From: Candidatus Angelobacter sp.
GTDB lineage: Bacteria; Verrucomicrobiota; Verrucomicrobiia; Limisphaerales; AV2
Assembly: GCA_035607015.1 (NCBI GenBank)
Contig: DATNDF010000497.1
Location: forward strand, 1-44,557
DNA length: 44,557 bases
Reading direction: 5' to 3'
In this document: positions 1 to 9,300 of the stretch, piece by piece
Layout of the letters: every line of letters starts with the position of its first letter
How positions within the stretch are numbered: the stretch's first letter is position 1
The notes under the pieces: model-generated
Databases searched by the model: none
The model's input: the letters and a program-made list of their open reading frames with translations, nothing else
Told to the model about the DNA's origin: nothing
Position numbers and translations under genes: made by a program

Positions 1-11
1 GGGGGGGGGGG
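1..11. other. Poly-G run at window edge
   Basis: The window opens with eleven consecutive G residues. Nothing of this kind occurs elsewhere in it. Its place at the very first base suggests a contig end or a sequencing or assembly artefact rather than biology. No feature was placed on bases 1 to about 150. Confidence 0.6.
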
Positions 12-166
12 CGTTTACTTTTGCCGAGGGTCAGGTTGTGGGGCCGCGTTTATGAGAAGCCGCGAGACAGGCTTCATGCTTGCGGGGAGTCGTGTCCGTT
101 CCAAAACGACCGACGACGCGGTTTATCCTGACTCGAAGAGTAAACGCGGCATTCATGGAGGTCGCG

Positions 167-394
167 ATGAATTCATCGAATGAGCCGGACCGGAAATTAA
201 CCAGGCGGGAGACGGAGATTCTGGAGCTTCTGGCCGCGGGCCTTCCCGCCAAGGAACTGGCGGATAAACTCGGAATCGCGGTGAGTACGGCCAACCGGCA
301 TTTGCATCATATCTATCACAAGCTCCACGCCAAAAACCGGGTTGATGCCGCCCGCTTTTACGACCAGTGGATTCGCCCCCGGCGTGAAAACTGA
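167..394 (+). CDS. Stand-alone LuxR/GerE-type HTH protein
   Basis: A 75-residue protein that is almost only a LuxR (GerE) C-terminal DNA-binding domain. The typical pattern LTRRETEILELLAAG is followed by the recognition-helix region KELADKLGIAVSTANRHLHHIYHKL. There is no receiver, PAS or autoinducer-binding domain, so it probably binds DNA constitutively or works with a partner. I chose the ATG at 167 because GGAGG at 157-161 lies five bases upstream. The in-frame ATG at 155 and the longer reading from 80 have no such site. Known for the family: binding as dimers to short inverted repeats near promoters. Inference: it may control the downstream cassette, since an inverted repeat lies at 448-465 in the only gap between them. 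The domain call is firm, the target is not. Confidence 0.85.
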   Translation: MNSSNEPDRKLTRRETEILELLAAGLPAKELADKLGIAVSTANRHLHHIYHKLHAKNRVDAARFYDQWIRPRREN

Positions 395-447
395 AGTGGC
401 CCGGTCCGGAGAAAGGCTGCTGGCCGTCCGCAGATTGGAAAACCGGC

Positions 448-465
448 GTACCTACTTTTTGGTAC
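448..465. promoter_or_regulatory. Inverted repeat upstream of the membrane/pseudopilin cassette
   Basis: GTACC (448-452) and GGTAC (461-465) form a perfect 5-base inverted repeat around a T-rich centre, in the 119-base gap between the HTH gene and the gene at 514. A weak -35-like TTGCAC follows at 467-472. This could be an operator for the adjacent LuxR-type protein, or chance. There is no stronger evidence. Confidence 0.3.
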
Positions 466-513
466 TTTGCACGGCGACATTTTCTGTTAGCATGCTCGCT
501 TAGGAAAAAGGCC

Positions 514-1398
514 ATGAATTGGAAAAGATCGTTTCTGTTCATGTCGTCCAGTGAACGTCTGGCAGCCGTATTCGTGTTGATTCAGCGCGTTTTGCGGAGA
601 CTGCGTTGCCACATGCTGGTTCTCGGCTTGGGCGTTGGGATAACGCTTACCGTGCGTGCGGTGCTTAGGGAGCAGTATTCGCAAGAGAGACGCCAAATTG
701 AAGCTCAAGCGCGGGAAAATCGAGTCCGACAAGTGGCCGCCGTGTGGAATGCCTTTCAATATACCGACATCTCGACGAAAGACCTCTCGGAAAATGTTCT
801 TGCCAAACCCGCCTTGCAAGGGCTGCTGCTCACACGGATACAAAGGGAGCGACTGAGAATTCGTTTGCCCGACATTCTTAGCTACCTCGGAAATCCCACT
901 TGCGATGCATATATGCGTCTGAAAACAAATGAACTGCATTACAAATTCGTCCTGACTACCGATACCGAGCAGTTCTTACAGAATGGTAATCCGCCAGTAG
1001 CTTCGGAAGCGGAGACTGTCACGCGGGCCTTATGGCATAAAGTGACGAACCCGCACGGTGATGCCGGTCCCGGGCTTACGGGGATTTGTTTGGAGCGTAT
1101 TCGAGCTGCGGTTACTCACACGAACTCACCCGGCTCCTTCTTCAGCGGCGCGGTGGCGCAGGGCTTCACGATGGCAAAGGCGGCGATTGATCCGGGCTTT
1201 CGATATGGTATGCAGACCACTGGCGGAGGGAGCAGCGACGAGGGTCCATTCTTACTTCTGAGTTTTTTTGCTCACGCGAATGCGTCAACTAATGCGGCTC
1301 CGGTTTATCTGAGTTTGTACTGGTCTGATGAGGACCAGCAGTGGGCACCTTCACGGTTATTCACGGATGTGCTGCTGAACATCAACCTGCTATTCTAA
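514..1398 (+). CDS. Unknown single-pass membrane protein
   Basis: A 294-residue protein I do not recognise. It has a basic N-terminus, one hydrophobic segment near residues 33-50 (MLVLGLGVGITLTV), then a long, mostly polar extracytoplasmic part with a charged, helix-prone stretch right after the membrane segment (REQYSQERRQIEAQAREN). No catalytic motif is visible. The ATG at 514 is preceded by an AGGAAAAAGG purine stretch that can serve as ribosome binding site. It is the first gene of a tight run: its stop at 1398 is two bases before the start of the MauE-like gene, so the two are probably translated together. Inference from context only: a cassette-specific membrane partner of the redox protein and pseudopilin that follow. 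Confidence 0.75.
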   Translation: MNWKRSFLFMSSSERLAAVFVLIQRVLRRLRCHMLVLGLGVGITLTVRAVLREQYSQERRQIEAQARENRVRQVAAVWNAFQYTDISTKDLSENVLAKPALQGLLLTRIQRERLRIRLPDILSYLGNPTCDAYMRLKTNELHYKFVLTTDTEQFLQNGNPPVASEAETVTRALWHKVTNPHGDAGPGLTGICLERIRAAVTHTNSPGSFFSGAVAQGFTMAKAAIDPGFRYGMQTTGGGSSDEGPFLLLSFFAHANASTNAAPVYLSLYWSDEDQQWAPSRLFTDVLLNINLLF

Positions 1399-1400
1399 CC

Positions 1401-1883
1401 ATGTGCCGTCCGTTTTACCGCCACGGTCCCCTGCTTTTGGGTGCCTTGTTTATTCTGGCAGCCATTAGCAAGCTGCTGCATCCGGGTCCGGCCACGGTGG
1501 CGCTGGAATCACTCCGCGTGCCGACCATCTGGGCTAAAGCCATCGTCGCTACGGTAACGTCCTTGGAACTCTACTTGGGAGCTGTTTTGATGCTTAAAGT
1601 GGATTTAAGGTATGCGCTGATCTTCTCCACCTTCGTCTTGTTCGTCTTCACTGCTTACCTGTTTTATCTCTCGACGTTGGCCCATCCACCCTCATGCGGG
1701 TGCTTGGGCCTGATGGGGATTTTCCAGAACAGCCGACAAGAGGCGCTCCTCGGACTTGCGCGAAACTGCGCCCTATTATGGGCTATCAAGTGGACCTACG
1801 ACCGACATTTCCCGAACGGTGCGAGTTCCAGCGGAACGCATACAGATACGGACAGGGTTCAGAGTCTAATCGCGAGTCCATGA
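1401..1883 (+). CDS. MauE/DoxX-like redox-associated membrane protein
   Basis: A 160-residue protein with about four membrane helices, matching the MauE (methylamine utilisation) and DoxX-related family. Visible features are the first helix ([19 protein letters not shown]), a second around [13 protein letters not shown], a third around [16 protein letters not shown], and the family's SCGCLG motif with Cys99 and Cys101 after the third helix. MauE proteins help make or protect disulfides in exported cysteine-rich proteins such as methylamine dehydrogenase small subunit. I chose the ATG at 1401 because it follows the upstream stop by two bases. The reading frame stays open upstream but there overlaps the preceding gene. 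Its stop overlaps the pseudopilin start as ATGA. A secreted ten-cysteine peptide lies two genes downstream and is a plausible client, which is inference. Confidence 0.8.
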   Translation: MCRPFYRHGPLLLGALFILAAISKLLHPGPATVALESLRVPTIWAKAIVATVTSLELYLGAVLMLKVDLRYALIFSTFVLFVFTAYLFYLSTLAHPPSCGCLGLMGIFQNSRQEALLGLARNCALLWAIKWTYDRHFPNGASSSGTHTDTDRVQSLIASP

Positions 1884-2743
1884 GAATATCGACGAACATT
1901 CTTGCGGGCAACCGGCAGCGCGGCTTCACCCTCATCGAACTGCTCGTGGTCATCGGGATGATTGCGATCCTCGCGGCGCTGCTGTTGCCGGCGTTGTCGC
2001 GGGCCAAGGAAAACGCTCGGCGCATTGCCTGCGTCAGCAACGAACGCCAGATTACTCTGAGCTATCGCTTGGCGCTGGACGAAGAACTCAACGAGGATCG
2101 GCTGGGTAAACATTCCGTGGGCGAATGGTGGCAGCGCACGGTTGGCTATCAGGCCCAAGGCTGGATTTGTCCCGACGCGCCTTTGCCAAGCCCCAACCGG
2201 TTAAAGGCGGACGGAGACGACGGCTCGGTCAACACCGCTTGGTATGGACACGGGGGATGGCAGACTGGCTTCGTCGGTTTCAAGGATTTCACCGATCCCG
2301 ACCCCAAGGAGTTACGGGCCGGGAGCTATGCGTTGAACTTCTGGATCCAGTTGTCTCCACCACTCTGGACTCAGGATGTCTATCGTTATCCTGAGTATTT
2401 CGTAACCGAAGTAAACATTACCCAGCCAGCGCTGGTGCCGACACTTTCGGATGGCATCACCATTGACACGACTCCCATGGCGACAGACCGCCCACCGCTG
2501 AGGCCGAGCGGGGTCAATGCCCAGGATGGTCACACGGGACAAGGAATGCATAATATTCTCATCGCCCGGCATGGAAGTCACCCGACCAAGTTGACGGGTG
2601 TCTGGCCGCCAACGCAACGTCTGCCGGGTGCGATCAACGTGTCATTTTTCGACGGTCACGTGGAAATGGTTCCCTTGGAGAATCTGTGGCAACTCTACTG
2701 GCACAAGGGTTACGTACCGCCGACGAAACGGCCTGGATCATAA
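1880..2743 (+). CDS. Prepilin-like protein with N-terminal cleavage/methylation motif
   Basis: A 287-residue protein with a class III (type IV pilin) signal. A short basic leader ends at Gly15, followed by [20 protein letters not shown]. Glu20, the fifth mature residue, is the conserved glutamate that guides assembly. The C-terminal [12 protein letters not shown] block is typical of the large Verrucomicrobia/Planctomycetes pseudopilin family (often named DUF1559-like or H-X9-DG). The globular part has WICPDAP and a YALNFWIQ stretch, as in relatives. The start at 1880 overlaps the stop of the MauE-like gene (ATGA), giving translational coupling. Such proteins are processed by a prepilin peptidase and held in the inner membrane or assembled in pseudopili. 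The role in this cassette is unknown. Confidence 0.88.
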   Translation: MRISTNILAGNRQRGFTLIELLVVIGMIAILAALLLPALSRAKENARRIACVSNERQITLSYRLALDEELNEDRLGKHSVGEWWQRTVGYQAQGWICPDAPLPSPNRLKADGDDGSVNTAWYGHGGWQTGFVGFKDFTDPDPKELRAGSYALNFWIQLSPPLWTQDVYRYPEYFVTEVNITQPALVPTLSDGITIDTTPMATDRPPLRPSGVNAQDGHTGQGMHNILIARHGSHPTKLTGVWPPTQRLPGAINVSFFDGHVEMVPLENLWQLYWHKGYVPPTKRPGS

Positions 2744-2857
2744 TAGACAATGAATCCCACATTTCATAGCCCGATTCGAGAGCGTGCGACCACTCCCCTT
2801 GGAGACCGGCCGAGCGGCGCTTGAGGAGTTCGGGCATGAAGAAGAGAAAGAAAAGCC

Positions 2858-3139
2858 ATGAACAAACTCAAAAAGCTGTTTAGTCCAAGCAATCTTTCGG
2901 CAACTATAGCCACAGGAATGTTGTTGTGTGGAACTATGAAGGTTCTGGCGGACTATGAAGTAAGCGCGTGTGTAGTACCTGGCACCCCTTACCAGTGCCC
3001 GACATGTACCCCTTCCTGCCACACACGAATTGCCGAATACGACTTCTATTGGTGCTGCAGCTCTGGGGACCAATGCGGTAGCTATGACGGAGGGTGCGGC
3101 GCCCAATGGGGCTGTGGGACGTGTTTACATCAGGATTAA
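2858..3139 (+). CDS. Small secreted cysteine-rich protein (10 Cys in mature part)
   Basis: A 93-residue protein with a Sec signal peptide: basic N-terminus (MNKLKKLF), hydrophobic core (ATIATGMLL) and a likely signal peptidase I site after VLA at residue 31. The mature part of about 62 residues has ten cysteines, including a CC pair and CPTC, GGCG and WGCGTC patterns, which suggests up to five disulfides or a metal- or cofactor-binding fold. A purine-rich GAAGAAGAGAAAG stretch precedes the ATG. I do not recognise the family. It is 114 bases downstream of the pseudopilin and in the same direction as the MauE-like gene, whose relatives assist disulfide-rich exported proteins. The ORF and signal peptide look real. 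Function is unknown. Confidence 0.75.
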   Translation: MNKLKKLFSPSNLSATIATGMLLCGTMKVLADYEVSACVVPGTPYQCPTCTPSCHTRIAEYDFYWCCSSGDQCGSYDGGCGAQWGCGTCLHQD

Positions 3140-3205
3140 GTAGCTAAATGTCTTCGGTGGCTAGTCCTCGTTCGGAATGATGCTTGTGAGGCAATAGCCC
3201 TCAGA

Positions 3206-3250
3206 CGCTCGGCTGTAAAACTGCGCGGGTGCCAATTTTACAGCCGGGCG
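3206..3250. terminator. Strong hairpin closing the cassette
   Basis: CGCTCGGCTGTAAAA (3206-3220) pairs with TTTTACAGCCGGGCG (3236-3250): a 15-base stem with one G-T wobble and a 15-base loop, 66 bases after the stop of the cysteine-rich gene. The T tract sits inside the stem rather than after it, so it is not a classical rho-independent terminator. It may be an RNA-stabilising hairpin or a dispersed palindromic repeat. Confidence 0.45.
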
Positions 3251-3306
3251 CAGGACTGTGCTTGACACATGCGCACGTCGGCGGGTCAGTTGGTTAGATA
3301 TTAAAT

Positions 3307-4338
3307 ATGGTGGGTGACGGATCCGGGAATTTACCATGCCTGTATCTGTTTGGCGTACCGGGCAGAATTGGCGGCGCTGCCACTAAGATCGCCCATTTGA
3401 TCAAGCTCCTGCAACAAGACTTCAACATTACTCTTGTCCTTCCGAATATCGCTTGGTGCAAAGATAAAGATGTCAAGCAACTGACAGAGCCGCACGGTGT
3501 TCACTGTTTTCTGCTGAAAAATCTGTCGAAAACACTCGAAGGCGTTGCGCTGGCAATGTGCGAGAAGGAGTTTTTTTCTTCCGGCACCGCAAGCGAAGCA
3601 AAGGCGCGCGGACTGAAGCTTGTATGGTCGAACGAAATGATGTGGGCGTTCAAAGGCGAAGCGGAAGCGGTGAAGGAAGGTTTGATTGACCGCGTGCTGT
3701 TCGTCTCGGAATTTCAGGCGAACGTTTTTGCTGACATGTATCGCGACGTGCCTTCGTTCATGAGCGGCAACTACATTGATCCCGACGATTACGCCTGGCG
3801 TGAAAGGTGCAATTCGTCCTTCACTTTAGGCAGGCTGTCGCGAGCCGACCCCAAGAAGTATCCGCTCGATTTTCCGGTGTTCTACGAAGAACTCGGACTC
3901 AAGGAGGCGCGCTATCGCGTGATGGCGTGGAGCCAGGATTTGCAGAAGCAATATCGCTGGCATCGGTTCGGCCCGGAGTGGGAACTGCTTCCGGTGAACA
4001 AGGAGTCCGCGCTCAAGTTTCTGTACAGCCTCGACGTGTTTCTTTACCCGCTCGGCCATCGCATCAAGGAATCGTGGGGCCGGTCAGTTGTCGAGGCGAT
4101 GTTGACCGGCTGTGTACCGGTGGTTCCCGCCGGGCATCAGTTCCACAAATTGATGGTGCATGGTGAAAGCGGGTTCATCTGCGGAGAATATGCCGAGTTC
4201 AAAGCGACGGCGCGTGAGCTTTGCGAGAATTATCCGTTGCGGATGAAACTGAGCCGCCAATGCTCGGAATATGCGCGCGAGCACTTGTGCAATCCGGACG
4301 AGCATCGGCGAAGGTGGGTTGAGGCTTTGAGTTTTTGA
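3307..4338 (+). CDS. GT4-type (GT-B) glycosyltransferase
   Basis: A 343-residue glycosyltransferase of the GT-B fold. The N-terminal glycine-rich loop is GVPGRIGGAATKIAHL, the acceptor-side start of GT4-like enzymes. The donor-side nucleotide-sugar site shows Glu255 and Glu263 in KESWGRSVVEAMLTG (the E-x7-E motif), followed by GCVPVVPAG. The N-terminal half is shorter than in most GT4 enzymes (usually 370-400 residues), but both domains are represented. It would act at the cytoplasmic face with a nucleotide-sugar donor. Donor and acceptor cannot be read from sequence. The ATG at 3307 has no clear ribosome binding site. It is followed after 63 bases by a GT-A enzyme in the same direction, so the two may act on one glycan. 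Confidence 0.82.
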   Translation: MVGDGSGNLPCLYLFGVPGRIGGAATKIAHLIKLLQQDFNITLVLPNIAWCKDKDVKQLTEPHGVHCFLLKNLSKTLEGVALAMCEKEFFSSGTASEAKARGLKLVWSNEMMWAFKGEAEAVKEGLIDRVLFVSEFQANVFADMYRDVPSFMSGNYIDPDDYAWRERCNSSFTLGRLSRADPKKYPLDFPVFYEELGLKEARYRVMAWSQDLQKQYRWHRFGPEWELLPVNKESALKFLYSLDVFLYPLGHRIKESWGRSVVEAMLTGCVPVVPAGHQFHKLMVHGESGFICGEYAEFKATARELCENYPLRMKLSRQCSEYAREHLCNPDEHRRRWVEALSF

Positions 4339-4401
4339 ATCACGCTCCCTTTTCCATAACCCGGCGCGCAAGGGCATGCGGCCTGGATTGGTGGTGTCAG
4401 C

Positions 4402-5172
4402 ATGAGACCAAAATACTGCTATTGGTCGGTCTGCGACGGCGTTTACGGCGCGATGATGGAACGCTGCGTGCGCACGGCGCGGCAGGCGGGCGTCTTCAGA
4501 GAGTTTCATGTCCTGACCGACAGGCCGCTCGAAGGGTGCGGGTGCTACGACGCCTTCCAGTTCGAGAAGGAGCACGGGCTGTTCAAATTGCATTACCTCA
4601 AGGTGGGCATGGACCGCTTGAACTTTGAGTATTTCATCTGGCTTGATGCGGACACGGTGTTCGTCCGGAACCCCGTTGACGTGCTCGGCCCGCTGGGCAA
4701 GTCGCCCATTCATGTGCCGCTGGAATTGAACCTTTCACGTTTGAACGAGGATCGCGTCTGGAAAGGAGCATCCACGCATCGGTTGCGTGAGTTGATGTGT
4801 GAGCAGGGAATTGTCAATCAGGCTTATCTATTCTCAAGCGCATTCTGGATTGTGCATCACGACGCCATTGATGCGGTTTACGATCTGGCGCTGGGTTTTT
4901 GGCACAAGGCGAAAGAGGCAGGGCTGATGGCCGATGTATCCGCCGCGTTGGGCTACGCGATGCAGATTCTGTGCGCTGATCCCGAAGCGCACTTGCTCGC
5001 CAAACATCCTGACGTCTGGGCGGGTGACGACGGGGGAGTTTTTCGAGAAACCCCGCGCGATGTAACGGCGTGGAAGTGGCAGCATCCGCTCGGCGGCGCG
5101 GCCGTCGAAGTCCGTCCTGCGATCATTCACTTGCCGCACAGCAAGGGTCTTTTATCGGCTCCCCAGGACTGA
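4402..5172 (+). CDS. GT-A type glycosyltransferase (family unassigned)
   Basis: A 256-residue protein with a GT-A glycosyltransferase core. YFIWLDADTVFVRNP carries the metal-binding DxD (Asp82 and Asp84) after a hydrophobic strand. The start MRPKYCYWSVCDGVYGAMMERCVRTAR resembles enzymes that open with a substrate-binding strand, and AFWIVHHDAIDAVYDLALGFW fits the acceptor-side helix. A histidine near the end (PAIIHLPHSKG) is in the place of a third metal ligand in GT8-like enzymes. It lacks a signal peptide, so it is cytoplasmic. It pairs with the GT-B gene upstream. Donor sugar unknown. The fold call rests on DxD and overall pattern. Confidence 0.75.
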   Translation: MRPKYCYWSVCDGVYGAMMERCVRTARQAGVFREFHVLTDRPLEGCGCYDAFQFEKEHGLFKLHYLKVGMDRLNFEYFIWLDADTVFVRNPVDVLGPLGKSPIHVPLELNLSRLNEDRVWKGASTHRLRELMCEQGIVNQAYLFSSAFWIVHHDAIDAVYDLALGFWHKAKEAGLMADVSAALGYAMQILCADPEAHLLAKHPDVWAGDDGGVFRETPRDVTAWKWQHPLGGAAVEVRPAIIHLPHSKGLLSAPQD

Positions 5173-5333
5173 GCGAGCTGGTTGTTTTGGTTCAGAGTCT
5201 TCGTTCACGGCGGATTCGCCTCGCCCGCATCAGACCTGTCTCCATTTTGTCCGGCCTGTGTTCGGGGTTGTCGCCGGCACGGTGCGCACAATTCCATTGA
5301 AAATCCGGCGGCTTGCCCTGAATATTCGCCGTG

Positions 5334-6224
5334 ATGAAAGACACAAACATGAACAGAAGATTGATAACATTTTTGGCGTTCGGACTCCTTGTCAACGTCG
5401 TTCGCGCGGCTGACGACAAACCTGCCCTAAAAGTCGGCAAGGAAAGGAACAGCTACGCCATCGGAGCGAACCTGGGCAACAGTTTGAAACGGCAGGAGAT
5501 CAACGTGGATCTGGAGCTGTTGATCAAAGGACTGCGAGAGGCCTTTGACGGCCATTCGGGGCTTTCCGACGAAGAGCTGAAGCAGTGTATGATGGCGCTG
5601 AACCAGGAAATCCGCGCCCACCAGCAGGAAAAAAGAAAGGAGCTGGGGGAAAAAAATAAACAGGAAGGCGAAAAATTCCTCGCAGAGAACAAGACGAAAC
5701 CGGGCGTGATCACGTTGCCCGACGGTCTTCAATACAAGGTCCTGACCGAAGGCAAGGGCGAATCGCCCAAATCCAATGACGTGGTGACCGCCAATTATCG
5801 CGGCTCGTTTCTCGACGGAACCGAGTTCGACAGTTCCTACAAGCACGGCAAGCCGTACACGACGCCGGCCAATCGCGTCATCAAAGGGTGGTCCGAAGCC
5901 CTGCAACTGATGAATCCCGGCGCCAAATGGCAGTTGTTCATCCCGTCCGACCTCGCCTACGGCGAGCGCGGATACGGTCCGCAGATCGGTCCCAACGCCA
6001 CCCTGGTGTTCGAAGTCGAATTGATATCGTTCACCCAGCCGGCTCCCCCGGCCACCCCTCCCACCGCGGCGACGCCCGTGCCAGCGCAGCAGGTGACCAG
6101 CGATATCATCAAGGTGCCGTCAAAGGAAGAACTGGAGAAGGGCGCCAAAATCGAAGTGATCAAGGCGGCTGACCTGGAAAAGCTTCAAAAGGAGCAGCAG
6201 CAAAAACAGGCGGAAAAAAAATAA
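5334..6224 (+). CDS. Exported FKBP-type peptidyl-prolyl cis-trans isomerase
   Basis: A 296-residue protein with a signal peptide (NRRLITFLAFGLLVNVVRA), an FKBP N-terminal dimerisation domain (NSYAIGANLGNSLKRQ, a long charged helix to about residue 120) and an FKBP catalytic domain from about 125 to 232 (LPDGLQYKVLTEGKG, then FDSSYKHGKP, VIKGWSEALQLM, IPSDLAYGERG and ATLVFEVELISF). The layout matches FkpA/Mip-type periplasmic folding factors. A proline- and alanine-rich linker and a lysine/glutamine-rich tail follow, extending beyond the usual FkpA end. Starts are possible at 5331 (GTG), 5334 (ATG) and 5349 (ATG). The last gives the neatest signal peptide, with GAAAG at 5335-5339 upstream. The gene stands alone and ends at a strong terminator. 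Confidence 0.92.
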   Translation: MKDTNMNRRLITFLAFGLLVNVVRAADDKPALKVGKERNSYAIGANLGNSLKRQEINVDLELLIKGLREAFDGHSGLSDEELKQCMMALNQEIRAHQQEKRKELGEKNKQEGEKFLAENKTKPGVITLPDGLQYKVLTEGKGESPKSNDVVTANYRGSFLDGTEFDSSYKHGKPYTTPANRVIKGWSEALQLMNPGAKWQLFIPSDLAYGERGYGPQIGPNATLVFEVELISFTQPAPPATPPTAATPVPAQQVTSDIIKVPSKEELEKGAKIEVIKAADLEKLQKEQQQKQAEKK

Positions 6225-6246
6225 ACCCTGCGATCCATTTTGTCAG

Positions 6247-6284
6247 GCGGCCGCGGCAAATTCAGCGCGGCCGCTTTTCTTTTC
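6247..6284 (+). terminator. Rho-independent terminator
   Basis: GCGGCCGC at 6247-6254 pairs with GCGGCCGC at 6267-6274 around a 12-base loop, followed directly by TTTTCTTTTCC. It starts 23 bases after the isomerase stop. It lies between convergent genes, so it may also limit readthrough from the minus-strand operon ending at 6314, although the T run serves only the plus strand. Confidence 0.88.
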
Positions 6285-6313
6285 CCCTCTGCGCGACGCA
6301 CGAAGCCCGCGGA

Positions 6314-9300
6314 TCATTTGCCGTTCCCCGCCAGCTTCGCGGGTTGCTGCCGGACACGGAGCAGGACGGGCGGTGAAGTCTGGCGCCCGGCCTGGTTCTC
6401 GATGGCATAACAGAGACGATCCTGCTCCGGCACCCATTTCGCGGCGGTCAGGACAATTTCCCGCTCGCTTTCGCCCTTTGGGATCAGGACACCGTTCAGG
6501 CCGATGTTATCAACGATGACCCCGTGCGGCAGGTCTTCGACGGTGAACGTCACGAGATCATCATAGCCGTTGCGCCTGATCTTCAACCGGGCGCGGGCGG
6601 ACTCGCCGGGAGCGATGGTGATTTCCATCGGCGTTGCGGATGGCGGATCGGGTTCGGGCGTTGTCGCCTGGATCCGCGAATCAGGCTCGAACGAAACGTA
6701 GAGTTTCGGTTTCTCACCCAGCGTGATTCTGCCGAGATTGTTCACTTCCCTGGTTACAATCCGGCCGCTGATCGTCGCGGTCGCGATCACACGGGACGCT
6801 GCCGCGTTTGTCCCGTCCGGTTTCGTTGCATTGGCCGCGGCGTTGAGCGTGCCTTTCGCCTCGTTGTGTCCGGCCTGAATCAGCAGCGGCGTTGAAACCG
6901 AAAAGCCGGCCGGAAGGTTGGTGATTTCGAGCCTGATGTCGCCATCGAACCCGTCAACGCGCTCGGCCGTCACGGAGAATTCCCTGCCGCTGCCCGCGCT
7001 CACGGTGGGATTCGCGCCGTTCAGTGTCAGTTTGAAGTCGGGTTTCGGTTCGCGAATTATGAGACGATAGACGTATCGGTCGCCGGAGTAACCGCGTGAA
7101 TCGCGGACTCGAATGAGATAAACTCCATCCGTCGGTGCCGCGAAGAACAGCCTCGAGTCCGCCCCCAGCTTCCGTTCGCCGTCGTCGTCGTTGGCGTAGT
7201 TGACATGGAAGACGGGCAGGCCGCTTGCCGGCAGCTTTGTGCCGGGCGGGCGGGCTTCGACAATGTAGCCCTGTTCGTCCAGCGCATGGGCCGTCGCGGT
7301 CGTATCGAAATACGCCCGGCGCTTGCCGTTCGACGCATAAAAAAGCATGTCCGAGTCGGGACCCTGCGGCATCCGGAAAACCCGGATGACATCGCCCTTG
7401 AGATAAACGAACTGGTTCAGCTCCATCTCCTCCCAGTTGTCGAGTCTCATTCCCGAATTGTTGGAATCAACCCCGCGAAAATTGATGGCCGTGTCGCGCA
7501 TCGCCTGCAGGACCATCCGCTCAACCGGGCGGCCGTCGGCGTGCAATACTTCGATCTTCGTATCCACCGGCGAACCGCGTTGCGCCGCCTGAGTCTCGAT
7601 GATCCATTGCTGGCCGGCCTTTGCTTCGAACCGAAAAAGGTCCGTGTCGCTGCCTCCTTTCGGCGTCCAGATGCGTCCATTGACTGCGCCCGGAGCGGTG
7701 ATTTTCGTTGCTTGTTCAGGCGAATCATTCGGTTCGACCTCTGTCAGTTCTGTTCCGTCGCCGACGATCAGCTTGAACACGCGCCGGCTGCGGAATTTTT
7801 CCAGATCAACCGGCACATCCATTTCACCCGGAACGCCGGCCTTGATCCTGACCGTTCGCTCCGCCGACAGATTGTAGCCGACCAGTTCCAAATCCGACTC
7901 TGCGTTCGCCGGAATACTGAGTGGATAACAGCCGGTCACGTAGGCGAACCCGCCGATTGACAGCCGGTAAAAATGCTCCGGCGAACCCGCGGGCATTTGT
8001 TCGCTCACCTGCACACGGTATTCGCCGTCCGATTCGAACGCGTAAGCCAATAGCGGGTCAGCGCTGCCATCGAAACCACCGTTGCTCGCCAGCACCTTGC
8101 CCGACGCGTCGAGCAACGTCAGGATCGTGTCGGCCTTCGAGCCGATGCTCTTCGCCGCGACATCGAACACGATGGTCTGGCCCGCTTTCGCCGCAAATCC
8201 GATTTCGTCCGAGTCACCGGGCTTTTCGTGCGCGCCCCAGAAAGTCGATGGCAAAGATTCCGCCTGATTCGTTCCGGTCAACTCGATCTGCGGAAGGTCA
8301 TCCACATACAGCTTGATCCGGCCGCTTTCGTCGCTGCCGCTGACGACCGACAGCTCATAAGCGCCGCGCGCCAGATCGCCGGCCGCGGCCACCTTGATCC
8401 ACGCGGCGTCGTTCGCGCCCGCGTCACCGGCCAGTTCCGCCTTCAGCTTCGGTTCGTGAGATTTCACGCCGGTCACGCCGGCAAGGTTTTTCCCGACGAG
8501 CCGGACTTTGACTTCCTTGCCGCGCTGGATGCCGCGCGGCTCGGCGCGCGTCAACTCGGGTTTCGGTGCGGACACGACTTTGCCATTGGCCGCGTCGTAA
8601 AACTGAAGCGACCCGTCCATGCGCCCGACGGCGACCGCTTGGTTGTCGAGCACGAACACGACCGCGGACGCCCAATCGGGCTGCTTCTCGAGGGAGAGTT
8701 TTTCCTTCCACTCGGCCGCGTCCCAGATTTTCACCGTGCGATCGTCGGCGGATGACGCGAGCGATTTTCCGTCGGAGGAAAACGCGAGATTGAGGATGGT
8801 GCCTTCGTGGGCGAAGCGCGATTCGAGGATCGGGTTGGTCGTTTCCGCGGCGGTCTCGCTGATCTGCCAGACGCGGATTCGGTTGTCCACGCCGCCAGCC
8901 ACGAGCCGCTTGCCATCGGGGCTGAACGCGACCGTGTATTGTTCCTTCACGGGCTGCGAAAGCGTGTCGCGCCGTTCGCCGCTCGTCACGTCCCACAGTT
9001 TGATCGTGCGATCCGCGCTGGCGCTGGCGAGAATTTTCCCGTCGGGCCGGAACGCGAGGCCGAACACCGCGCCGTTGTGGCCGGAGAGAGTCTTGATTTC
9101 CTCGCCGGTGGCGACGTTCCACAACTTGATCTTCTGATCGTAACCGCCGGTCGCCAACGTCCGGCCGTCAGGTGAAACGGCGACGGAATAAACCGCGTCC
9201 CTGTGTCCTTCGAAGACGTAAAACAAATGATCATCAGCCAGGTCCCACTGCCGGACTTCGCCGAGCCAGCCGGCCTCGCCGCCGCCCGCGAATAGAAACC

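Noticed and set aside
2858-3139. Methylamine dehydrogenase small subunit
   Set aside because: MauE next door and many cysteines suggested it, but the protein is too short and no large subunit or MauD-like gene is present.
3262-3299. Sigma-70 promoter from TTGACA (3262-3267) to the glycosyltransferase at 3307
   Set aside because: No acceptable -10 hexamer lies at 16-18 bases; TTAGAT is 26 bases away.
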